The notes under the pieces are model-generated. The model was not told the DNA's origin, made no database searches, and saw only the letters and a list, made by a program, of their open reading frames with translations. A DNA stretch of 64,000 bases. It comes from an uncultured Oscillospiraceae bacterium. Its GTDB lineage: Bacteria > Bacillota > Clostridia > Oscillospirales > Oscillospiraceae. Position 1 is the first letter of the stretch. The number at the start of each line of letters is the position of its first letter. The DNA is taken from positions 1 through 64,000 of the forward strand of contig CAJUKT010000073.1 of the NCBI GenBank assembly GCA_910587255.1, read 5' to 3'. Positions 48,065-55,757 of this stretch are shown here, piece by piece. Both the position numbers and the translations under genes were made by a program.

Positions 48065-48838
48065 ATGATCGGTTCGGAACGGCAATTTCACATCAACTGC
48101 AAGCAGGGCGACGTGGGACGGTACTGCCTGCTCCCCGGCGACCCGGGGCGGTGCGAGAAGATCGCCCGGTATTTTGAAAACCCCGTCCACGTGATGACCA
48201 ACCGGGAGTATGTTACCTATACCGGCACGCTGCTGGGGGAGAAGGTGAGCGTCACCTCCACCGGCATCGGCGGGCCCTCCGCTTCCATCGCCATGGAGGA
48301 GCTGGCCAATCTCGGTGCGGACACCTTTGTGCGGGTGGGCACCTGCGGGGGCATCAAGCTGGAGGTGACCAGCGGCGATATCGTGGTGGCCACCGGCGCG
48401 GTGCGCATGGAGGGCGCCAGCCGGGAGTACGCCCCCATCGAGTTCCCAGCCGTGGCGGATTTTGAGGTGCTTACCGCCCTGGTGGATGCGGCAAAGGCGT
48501 CGGGCCGCCGCTGGCACGCCGGGGTGGTGCAGTGCAAAGACTCCTTCTACGGCCAGCACTCGCCGGATCGGATGCCGGTGTCTTACGAGCTGCAAAGCAA
48601 GTGGGAGGCGTGGAAGCGGCTGGGGGTGCTGGCCTCGGAGATGGAGAGCGCGGCACTGTTCACCGTGGCGGCCCACCGGGGGGTGCGCTGCGGCTCCGCT
48701 TTCCACGTCATCTGGAACCAGGAGCGCAACGCCGCCGGGCTGGACCAGACCCGGGATGAGGACACCGAATCCGCTATCCGGGTGGGGATCGAGGCGGTGA
48801 AGCTGCTTATTCAAAGAGACCGGGCGTCGGGCCGATAA
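48065..48838 (+). CDS. udp: Uridine phosphorylase
   Basis: A 257-aa NP-I family phosphorylase converting uridine + Pi to uracil + ribose-1-P. LLPGDPGRCEKIARYFENP, STGIGGPSASIAMEELANLG, FVRVGTCGGIKLEVTSGDIV and LASEMESAALFTVAAHRGVR (substrate Glu-Met-Glu) fit the family. GAGGTG lies upstream. Its 3' end overlaps the opposing small gene by 32 bases. Confidence 0.93.
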   Translation: MIGSERQFHINCKQGDVGRYCLLPGDPGRCEKIARYFENPVHVMTNREYVTYTGTLLGEKVSVTSTGIGGPSASIAMEELANLGADTFVRVGTCGGIKLEVTSGDIVVATGAVRMEGASREYAPIEFPAVADFEVLTALVDAAKASGRRWHAGVVQCKDSFYGQHSPDRMPVSYELQSKWEAWKRLGVLASEMESAALFTVAAHRGVRCGSAFHVIWNQERNAAGLDQTRDEDTESAIRVGIEAVKLLIQRDRASGR

Positions 48839-49085
48839 GGGTATCGTAAAATTCGGCCCTGGCCTCGGCCTGGGCGGGGGTGCGCTGCTGTCCGGGCCGG
48901 GTGTCGTCGCTCACCGTATTGAGCGCCATCAAGGCCAGGTTGCTGCGCATCAGGTCGAACAGGGAGGCCAGTATGGCCAGCTCGTCCGCCGTTTTGCCCT
49001 GGCCGATGTAGACGGAGAGGGCGGCGGCTATGGCAACGAGATTGGCGCCCTGGCCCTGAGAGTGGTTGAAATTACAGCATGGCAC
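48807..49085 (-). CDS. Small clostridial protein (possible DUF6774-type)
   Basis: About 92 aa starting at GTG 49085 (VPCCNFNHSQGQG), chosen because a G-rich ribosome-like site precedes it and the upstream residues look non-coding. An amphipathic helical pair (GANLVAIAAALSVYIGQGKT, then ELAILASLFDLMRSNLALMA) resembles short gut-clostridial proteins that begin with a CC/CN-rich motif. Function unknown. Overlaps the udp 3' end tail to tail. Confidence 0.55.
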   Translation of the reverse strand: MPCCNFNHSQGQGANLVAIAAALSVYIGQGKTADELAILASLFDLMRSNLALMALNTVSDDTRPGQQRTPAQAEARAEFYDTLIGPTPGLFE

Positions 49086-49138
49086 ACCGAAGCCCCCCTT
49101 CATCCCAGTGTATGCGGGGAATGGGAAAGTGGCAGTCA

Positions 49139-49175
49139 AAACCGCCGGGAATTTTATATTCCCGGCGGTTTTTCG
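49139..49175. terminator. Bidirectional terminator
   Basis: AACCGCCGGGAAT pairs with ATTCCCGGCGGTT (49158-49170) and has A and T tracts on either side; it lies just beyond the GNAT stop. Confidence 0.8.
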
Positions 49176-49179
49176 TTTT

Positions 49180-49740
49180 TTACAGCTTTTTCACATACCG
49201 CAGGTCGTGGCAGGGCGGACTGTTGGGAAAGGGGATGTCGGCGCTGGTGCCGTCCCAGGCGAAGCCGTGGGCGGCGTAGAACCGCCGGGCGCCTTCGTTT
49301 TCCTGAAGGACAAACACGAAAGCGCTTGGAAAACCCTCCAGCTTCATCCGGCGGCAGGCCTCCTCAAACAACAGCCCGCCGTAGCCGTGCCCGCGCTGGG
49401 CCGGGTGGGTGTAGAAGGAGGCGATCTCTCCCCAGTCGGCGTAGGACTCGTTGTCGAATTTACAGATGTCGCCGGGGTTGTAGTTCACCGTCCGGGCCTT
49501 GCAGTAGTTCAGGCAGGACACCGGCTCGTCTCCCCGGTATAGCAAAAGGCCGCGCACGCCGCTTTGGGTCTCGTAATTCCGGCGGAAGATCTCCACCCAC
49601 CGGTCATCGGTGATCTCCCGGGCCATATAGTCGGCGGGCACCGCGTTTACATAGGTATCCCGCCAGCCCAGGGCGTGTATGAGGGACATGGCTCTGAAAT
49701 GCTCCTCGGTGCAGGCATCCACAAAGCGCAATTCTTCCAT
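49180..49740 (-). CDS. GNAT family N-acetyltransferase
   Basis: A 186-aa acetyltransferase: IHALGWRDTYVNAVPADYMA, then GEIASFYTHPAQRGHGYGGL (Q/RxxGxG acetyl-CoA loop) and NEGARRFYAAHGFAWDGTSA. ATG 49740 follows AGGAGG by 7 bases. Resembles the general stress and small-molecule acetylating group; substrate unknown. Confidence 0.9.
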   Translation of the reverse strand: MEELRFVDACTEEHFRAMSLIHALGWRDTYVNAVPADYMAREITDDRWVEIFRRNYETQSGVRGLLLYRGDEPVSCLNYCKARTVNYNPGDICKFDNESYADWGEIASFYTHPAQRGHGYGGLLFEEACRRMKLEGFPSAFVFVLQENEGARRFYAAHGFAWDGTSADIPFPNSPPCHDLRYVKKL

Positions 49741-50112
49741 GGCAATCCTCCTAAATGAGCGGCCCCGCCCCGGCCGGGCAGGGCCGTGAATCGGCGGCAG
49801 TTCCCCAAGCCCGCCCTCACTCTCGGTCAACGCATTGGTAGTACGGTGTGAATGCGGGCCGAAGCCCTGTCACAATACGGTTGTGCGCGGTCTGGGCATA
49901 CGGTGTGATGTGAGGATTCGAACCCCTGCGCCAGCCCATAGGCGCGCCATGACCGGCTCATTCTCAGCCGGGAGAGATACGTTCGCCCCAAGAGCTACCT
50001 GCTGCCGCCTTGGTTTCGGTTTCTTTCAAGAAAAAGAAACCGAAAAAGAGCATTGATTCGCTGACGGAACGGATGCCGGCCCACAAGTGGGCGTCACGGC
50101 AACGCAGGTGGT
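49741..50112. other. Intergenic region without a gene
   Basis: 372 bases with no convincing ORF. It contains a perfect 13-bp hairpin (TTTCGGTTTCTTT 50014-50026 with AAAGAAACCGAAA 50033-50045) and a tRNA T-arm-like GGATTCGAACCCC (about 49915). The hairpin resembles a dispersed intergenic repeat or terminator. Confidence 0.55.
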
Positions 50113-50565
50113 TTAAATGAGCTCCGTTGTCCAGTTGGCCGCCTGGATGGAGTTGTCCAGCAGGCGCAGCTCCTTGGCCAGGTTGTCCGCCTGCTTCTGC
50201 ACGTCCTTCACGCTGACGGAGCTGAGCACCTTGATCTCCGTGCGGGTGGCGCGGCGGGCCAGCTGGCTGGCGTTGTAGGCCAGATCCCGGTAGATGCTGA
50301 GCTTCAGCTTCAGCGCGTCCCGCCTGGCCAGCAGGGCGGTGAGGCTTTCGCCGCCCACCTGGGTTTGGCAGTTGGTCAGGTTGATCCGGGTGATGAGCGT
50401 CTCCAGGCTGGCGGCGCAGCCGTCCAGCTCCGCCAGCAGCCCGGCGGGGTCCTCGGCGGGCTGCTCCCCCTCCTGCACGATGGCGTTGCTGTTCAGCCGC
50501 TGCTGGAGCTGCTGGATGCGGCGGTTCAGATCCGCCCGCTCCTGTAATGCTTCCGCCAATTTCAT
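50113..50565 (-). CDS. DIP1984-family protein
   Basis: A 150-aa all-helical, coiled-coil protein: MKLAEALQERADLNRRIQQL, EEDPAGLL-like region with EGEQPAEDPAGLLAELDGC, SLTALLARRDALKLKLSIYR and the ending LDNSIQAANWTTELI. These match the DIP1984 (septicolysin-like) family of unknown function. Located 12 bases after the dehydratase-like gene, so probably co-transcribed with it. Confidence 0.88.
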   Translation of the reverse strand: MKLAEALQERADLNRRIQQLQQRLNSNAIVQEGEQPAEDPAGLLAELDGCAASLETLITRINLTNCQTQVGGESLTALLARRDALKLKLSIYRDLAYNASQLARRATRTEIKVLSSVSVKDVQKQADNLAKELRLLDNSIQAANWTTELI

Positions 50566-50577
50566 GATACGCCCTCC

Positions 50578-51876
50578 TTACGCGCCCGCGCCCGCGGGCT
50601 CTTTCATGGCCTCCTGCCTGGCCAGCGCCTTGGCGTTGGCCAGCATCAGCTTAATGCGGTTTTCCTGGTTGATTTTTGTTGCGCCCGGATCATAGTCGAT
50701 AGCCACAATGTTGGAGCAGGGGTAGTCGTCCTTCAGTTTGCGGATCATACCCTTGCCGACGATGTGGTTGGGCAGGCAGCCGAAGGGCTGGGTACACACG
50801 ATGTTGGGCACCCCTTGGTGAATGAGCTCCAGCATCTCGCCGGTGAGCAGCCAGCCCTCGCCCATTTTGTTGCCGTCCCCCAGGTAGCCCCGGACCAGCT
50901 TGTGCATGTCCTCAAAGGAGCCGGGGGCGCGGAAGCGGGTCTTTTGAAGCGCCTCGATCATATCCCTCTGACACGCCTCGATGTAACCCTTGAACAGCTG
51001 GCAGAACTTTTTTTTGACCCACGGCCCGCCATAGATGTTCACATCCACTTCCCGGTTGAAGATCTTGAAGATCATAAAGTCGGTGAGGCCGGGCACCACC
51101 GGCTCCGCTCCCTCGGACAAGAGGAAGTCTTCCAAATTGTTGTTGCCCAAGGGGGAGAACTTCACGTAGATCTCGCCCACCACCCCCACCTTGACCTTCT
51201 CCTCGCCGGATACGGGGATGGCGGCAAAATCCGCCAGGATGGCGTCGAAATTGGCCCGCATCTGCTTGCGGTCCATGCCCTTTCCGGCCTGGAATTCCTG
51301 GATGAGGGTGCTTTGCCATTGATCCAGCGTCTTGTCGGTGCCGCCGGGGGTGAGCTCATAGGGCCGGACCTGGTTGGCGGCGTTCACCAGCAGGTCGCCG
51401 TACAGCATGGCGTAGATGAGCTTGCGCACCAGGGGCAGGGTGAGGGAAAAGCCGGGGTTTTTCTCCAGCCCGGACAGGTTCACCGAGATGACGGGGACGA
51501 ATTCCAGACCCGCCTTTTCCAGGGCCTTGCGCAGCAGGTGGATATAATTGGATGCCCGGCAGCCGCCCCCCGTCTGGGTGATGAACAGCGCCACCTTATG
51601 GGGGTCGTAGCCGCCGTGCTTGATGGCGTCGATGAGCTGGCCGATGACCAGCAGGGCGGGATAGCAGGTGTCATTGTGGACATATTTCAGGCCCTCGTCC
51701 ACGATGCCCCGGTGGTTGGTGGTGAGCATATCCACCTTGTAGCCCTCCAGAATGAGCAGCTGGCGGAACATCCCGAAGTGGACGGGGAGCATCTGGGGCA
51801 TGAGGATGGTGTATTCCTGCTTCATCTCTTTGGTGAAGAGGAGGCGCCCGTCCTTGTCGTATTTCAATTCAGCCAT
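50578..51876 (-). CDS. 2-hydroxyacyl-CoA dehydratase-related protein (C-terminal part of the activase system)
   Basis: A 432-aa protein corresponding to the C-terminal third of the ~1400-aa clostridial acyl-CoA dehydratase/activase fusion proteins. Features: YTILMPQMLPVHFGMFRQLL, VHNDTCYPALLVIGQL, FITQTGGGCRASNYIHLLRK and IVCTQPFGCLPNHIVGKGMI, with conserved cysteines suited to an Fe-S cluster. ATG 51876 follows AAAGGAG. In this genome it is a separate gene from the activase part (52623-55562), with a GNAT gene between. Substrate not determinable. Confidence 0.85.
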   Translation of the reverse strand: MAELKYDKDGRLLFTKEMKQEYTILMPQMLPVHFGMFRQLLILEGYKVDMLTTNHRGIVDEGLKYVHNDTCYPALLVIGQLIDAIKHGGYDPHKVALFITQTGGGCRASNYIHLLRKALEKAGLEFVPVISVNLSGLEKNPGFSLTLPLVRKLIYAMLYGDLLVNAANQVRPYELTPGGTDKTLDQWQSTLIQEFQAGKGMDRKQMRANFDAILADFAAIPVSGEEKVKVGVVGEIYVKFSPLGNNNLEDFLLSEGAEPVVPGLTDFMIFKIFNREVDVNIYGGPWVKKKFCQLFKGYIEACQRDMIEALQKTRFRAPGSFEDMHKLVRGYLGDGNKMGEGWLLTGEMLELIHQGVPNIVCTQPFGCLPNHIVGKGMIRKLKDDYPCSNIVAIDYDPGATKINQENRIKLMLANAKALARQEAMKEPAGAGA

Positions 51877-51898
51877 GGAAAAACTCCTTTCGCGGGGG

Positions 51899-52633
51899 TC
51901 AATCGTCCCGAACGGCCCAATAGAGGCGTCCAATGGAGCGGGTCATGCCCAGGGACCGTTGAAGGGCCAGGGACGGGTCGTTTCCGTCGAACACCTGCCC
52001 ATAGGGGACGTGCCCACGGGACAGCTCCAACCCGATCATGTAGGACTGGAGCAGGGTGGCCAGCCCCCGGCGGCGGTAGGGGGGCAGCACCTCCAAAAGC
52101 CCTACGGAGCCCTCTGCGTGCCGGCCGATAAAGGCCATAAGAGTGCCGCCGTCAAAGGCGCCGTACAGCTCGCCGCGTGCGATGAGCCAGGACAGGTACT
52201 CCTGGTCGGTGAGGGTGTAGTTAGCCAGCACGGTGGGCAGGTGGGATTGGTCCAGCTGCCGTATGTCCGCCGCCGCGTCCGGCAGGGGCGGAGGTGTGGT
52301 GCGAAGCCAGCCCAGCTGCCAGCAGGGATTCAGCCGGGTGAAGCCAAAGCGCTTTTCCAGCTCGTCCCGGTAGAGCGCCTCGTGGACGGTGATGAAGGTG
52401 GGCTTGGGCGGGATCAGGGCCAGCAGGGCTTGAGCGGTTTCCAGATCGTCTGCGAACATGGTGAAGCCCAGATCCTGCCCGTCCTTTTCGTAGTTATGAA
52501 AGGCGGCCAGCGCGCCTCGGGGCGTGGCGGCGAGGAGCCTGCCCTCCCCCCGGCGGACGGCCTCCGTCAGGTCCAGGTAGAGCACCGGGTCTCGGTTCAG
52601 CGCCTCCTGGCAGATGCTCAGATCAATGCTCAC
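51899..52633 (-). CDS. GNAT acetyltransferase between the two activase genes
   Basis: A 244-aa protein with a C-terminal GNAT domain (GSVGLLEVLPPYRRRGLATL, then YGQVFDGNDPSLALQRSLGM) and a divergent N-terminal GNAT-like half. GTG start overlaps the end of the large activase gene by 11 bases, and it ends 23 bases before the next gene, so all three are one operon. Substrate unknown. Confidence 0.85.
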   Translation of the reverse strand: MSIDLSICQEALNRDPVLYLDLTEAVRRGEGRLLAATPRGALAAFHNYEKDGQDLGFTMFADDLETAQALLALIPPKPTFITVHEALYRDELEKRFGFTRLNPCWQLGWLRTTPPPLPDAAADIRQLDQSHLPTVLANYTLTDQEYLSWLIARGELYGAFDGGTLMAFIGRHAEGSVGLLEVLPPYRRRGLATLLQSYMIGLELSRGHVPYGQVFDGNDPSLALQRSLGMTRSIGRLYWAVRDD

Positions 52634-55562
52634 GGCGTTTTCTCTCCTCCATGGCGGCTATCAGGGAGCGCACCCGGATCTTCACCGCTCCCAGGTTGCT
52701 GATGTCGTCGATTTTCAACTGTGTGTACAGCCTGCCGCCCTCCTCCAGGATGGAGCGCATCTCGTCCCCGGTGATGGCGTCGGTGCCGCAGCCGAAGCTC
52801 ACCAGCTGCACCAGCTCCATGTCCGGCTGCTGGCAGACATACCGTGCGGCATTGTACATCCGGGCCTGGAAGGTCCACTGGTTGAGCACCTTCCGGGGGG
52901 CGTATTCCTCGTGAAAGGAGACCGCGTCCTCGCTCACCACCACGAAGCCGAAGGAGGTGATGAGCTCGTTGATGCCGTGGTTGATCTCCGGGTCGATGTG
53001 GTAAGGCCGCCCTGCCAGCACGATGATGGGCAGGCCCTGGGCGCGGGCCTGGTCGATGTACTGCTGGCCGGTGCGGTGCAGATCCTCCTTATAGCGGTCG
53101 TAGGCTTGGTAGGCGGCCCGGATGGCGTGGAGCGCCTCCCGCCGGGGGATGCCGAAGGTGTCGGCAAACCACTGCGAGCCGATGCGCTCATAGTCCTTTG
53201 GCCGGTGAAGTCCGGCATAGGGATTGAGGAAGCGGGTCTTTTTGAGGTCGGGCATATTGGCCGCCAGCAGCTCGGGGTAGTAGGCCACCACCGGGCAGTT
53301 ATAGTTGTTGTCCGACGCCTTTTCGTCAAAATTGTAGGACATGCAGGGATAGAAGATGGCGTCCACCCCCGCCTCCACCAGGGCCTCCACATGGCCGTGG
53401 AGCAGCTTGGCGGGGTAGCACACCGTATCCGACGGGATGGTGCGCTGGCCCTTGATATATAGCTTCCGGGTGGACTCGGGGGAGAGGACTACCTCAAAAT
53501 TAAGCCGGGTGAACAGCTCGAACCAGAAGGGCAGGTTTTCGTACATATTGAGGCCGAAGGGCAGGCCGATCCGTCCCCGGGAGCCGTCCCCGAAGCCCCT
53601 GCCCTCCATGGCGCGCAGCTTCTGGTACTTGAAGCGGTACAGGTCGGGCAGCTCCGCCTTCTCCTTGCCCAGGGGGCGGGAGCAGCGGTTGCCTGAGATG
53701 AACCGCCGCCCGCCGTCAAAGCTGTTGACGGTGAGGGAGCAGTGGTTGGTACACAGATTGCAGGTGACGGGCTTGGCGGTGTGGGCAAAGCCCTCCAGCG
53801 CCCCGGCGTCCAGCAGGGAGGAGTGCTCCAGGCGGAGATCCCGTGCGGCCAGGGCCGCGCCGAAGGCCCCCATGATGCCCGCGATGGTGGGCCGGGTGAC
53901 CTCCCGGCCCAGCTCCTGCTCGAAGGCCCGGAGCACTGCGTCGTTGTGGAAGGTGCCGCCCTGCACCACGATATGCCGGCCCAAATCATCGGCGCTGGCG
54001 GCGCGGATCACCTTATAGATGGCGTTTTTCACGATGGAAATGGAGAGCCCCGCGCTGATGTCCTCCACGCTGGCGCCGTCCTTCTGGGCCTGCTTCACCG
54101 AGGAGTTCATGAACACGGTGCACCGGGAGCCCAGGTTCACCGGCTTCTGGGTGAACAGGCCCAGGCGCGCGAAGCCGGCGATATCGTAGCCCAGGGCCTT
54201 GGCAAAGGTCTCGATGAACGAGCCGCAGCCAGAGGAGCACGCCTCGTTGAGCATGATGGAGTCCACCGCGCCGCTGCGGATTTTAAAGCACTTCATGTCC
54301 TGGCCGCCGATGTCGATGATAAAGTCCACGTCGGGGTTGAAGTGGGCGGCGGCACGGTAATGGGCTACCGTCTCCACCAGCCCCAGGTCGCAGGAGAAGG
54401 CGTTTTTGATCAGATCCTCCCCGTAGCCGGTGACGGCGGAGCCCTTGATTTTGATCCGCTTCCCGCACAGCCTGTAGATCTCCCGGAGCTGTTCCAGGGC
54501 GATGGCCACAGGATTGCCCTGGTTGGAGTGGTAATAGGTGTAGAGCAGCCCGCCGTCCGGGGCGATGAGGACGATTTTTGTGGTGGTGGAGCCTGCGTCA
54601 ATGCCTAAATACGCGTCGCCCTCGTAAGTATGGATATCCAGCTTGGGCGGGGTGGAGGCGTTGTGCCGGGCGGTGAAGGCGTCGTAATCCGCCTGGCTTT
54701 GAAACAGCGGCGGCATAGTGTCCACCACGGAGGTGGCGGCGCGGCTCTCCTCCAGCAGGCGCAGCAGCTGCGCGAAGGGGCGGGCCTCATAGTCGGAGGC
54801 GCACAGGGCTGCCCCCATGGCGGCAAAGCAGTCGCCGTCCTCGGGGAAGACGGCGTGATCGCCGTCTAATTGCAGGGTGTCCACAAACCGTTCCCGCAGG
54901 CCCATGAGGAAGTGCAGGGGGCCGCCCAGAAATACGATTTTGCCCTTCAGTTCCCGGCCCTGGGTGAGGCCGGCCACCGTCTGGTCCACCACCGCCTGGA
55001 AAATGGAGGCGGCCACGTCCTCCTTCCGCCCGCCCTGGTTGAGGATGGGCTGGATGTCGCTTTTGGCGAACACGCCGCAGCGGCTGGCGATGGGGTAAAT
55101 TTTCTGGTGGCGCAGGGAGAGCTCGTCCAGCTCGTTCACGGTGACGTTCATGAGGGTGGCCATCTGGTCGATAAAGGCCCCGGTGCCCCCGGCGCAGGAG
55201 CCGTTCATGCGCTCCTCCAGGGCGCCGCCGAAGAAGATGATTTTGGCGTCCTCGCCCCCCAGTTCGATCACCGCGTCAGTGTCCGGGATGTAGGCGTTTA
55301 CCGCCGCGGCGGTGGCGTACACCTCCTGCACGAAGTCCAGCCCCGCGGCCTTGGCCACCCCCAGCCCGGCGGAGCCGGTGACCACCAGGCGCACGTCCTT
55401 GCCCTGGAGCATGCTTTCGATGGAGCGCAGGGTCTCGCAGGCCCGTTCCCGGGCTTTGGAATAGTGCCGCTCGTAGGAGCGGAACAGCAGCTTGTCATCC
55501 TCGTCCAGCACCACCACCTTGACGGTGGTGGAACCGATATCAATGCCTACGCGCAGGATCAT
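52623..55562 (-). CDS. Acyl-CoA dehydratase activase (two BcrAD/BadFG ASKHA domains plus DUF2229)
   Basis: A 979-aa ATP-dependent activase. The first ASKHA domain starts at RVGIDIGSTTVKVVVLDEDD and holds NGSCAGGTGAFIDQM. The second starts near residue 320 with AYLGIDAGSTTTKIVLIA and holds ACSSGCGSFIETFAKALG; such cysteines bind the [4Fe-4S] cluster that transfers an electron to 2-hydroxyacyl-CoA dehydratases. NLCTNHCSLTVNSFDGGRRF introduces a DUF2229 region to the C-terminus (SFGCGTDAITGDEMRSIL). ATG 55562 follows AGGAGG. Homologs usually continue into the partner domain encoded separately at 50578-51876. Confidence 0.9.
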   Translation of the reverse strand: MILRVGIDIGSTTVKVVVLDEDDKLLFRSYERHYSKARERACETLRSIESMLQGKDVRLVVTGSAGLGVAKAAGLDFVQEVYATAAAVNAYIPDTDAVIELGGEDAKIIFFGGALEERMNGSCAGGTGAFIDQMATLMNVTVNELDELSLRHQKIYPIASRCGVFAKSDIQPILNQGGRKEDVAASIFQAVVDQTVAGLTQGRELKGKIVFLGGPLHFLMGLRERFVDTLQLDGDHAVFPEDGDCFAAMGAALCASDYEARPFAQLLRLLEESRAATSVVDTMPPLFQSQADYDAFTARHNASTPPKLDIHTYEGDAYLGIDAGSTTTKIVLIAPDGGLLYTYYHSNQGNPVAIALEQLREIYRLCGKRIKIKGSAVTGYGEDLIKNAFSCDLGLVETVAHYRAAAHFNPDVDFIIDIGGQDMKCFKIRSGAVDSIMLNEACSSGCGSFIETFAKALGYDIAGFARLGLFTQKPVNLGSRCTVFMNSSVKQAQKDGASVEDISAGLSISIVKNAIYKVIRAASADDLGRHIVVQGGTFHNDAVLRAFEQELGREVTRPTIAGIMGAFGAALAARDLRLEHSSLLDAGALEGFAHTAKPVTCNLCTNHCSLTVNSFDGGRRFISGNRCSRPLGKEKAELPDLYRFKYQKLRAMEGRGFGDGSRGRIGLPFGLNMYENLPFWFELFTRLNFEVVLSPESTRKLYIKGQRTIPSDTVCYPAKLLHGHVEALVEAGVDAIFYPCMSYNFDEKASDNNYNCPVVAYYPELLAANMPDLKKTRFLNPYAGLHRPKDYERIGSQWFADTFGIPRREALHAIRAAYQAYDRYKEDLHRTGQQYIDQARAQGLPIIVLAGRPYHIDPEINHGINELITSFGFVVVSEDAVSFHEEYAPRKVLNQWTFQARMYNAARYVCQQPDMELVQLVSFGCGTDAITGDEMRSILEEGGRLYTQLKIDDISNLGAVKIRVRSLIAAMEERKRREH

Positions 55563-55612
55563 AGTTATCCTCCTGATCTTGAGATCCATAATCCAGATAA
55601 AGTCCAGAGGAT

Positions 55613-55641
55613 ATTATATAGAAATGATAGGCTTTTTTCAA
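55613..55641 (-). promoter_or_regulatory. Sigma-A promoter of the activase operon
   Basis: Minus-strand TTGAAA and consensus TATAAT with a 17-base spacer, about 50 bases before the start. Confidence 0.8.
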
Positions 55642-55690
55642 TAGTATAGTTTGACGGTTTTTCCGCAAAGCGACAAAAAAGCCAAAGCGT

Positions 55691-55726
55691 AAAATGCGAC
55701 GGGGCGGATAGCATCCGCCCCGTCGC
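55691..55726 (-). terminator. Terminator after asnB
   Basis: GCGACGGGGCGGAT (55696-55709) pairs with ATCCGCCCCGTCGC (55713-55726); on the minus strand it is followed by ATTTT. Confidence 0.85.
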
Positions 55727-55757
55727 AGGGTTCGCGGCAGCGGCCCGGGCCGCCTTG

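Noticed and set aside
49895..49990. tRNA-like GGTTCGAATCC T-arm on the minus strand
   Set aside because: The acceptor stem does not pair, the putative anticodon loop lacks U33, the T stem is imperfect, and there is no CCA. Not a credible tRNA or tRNA-Sec.
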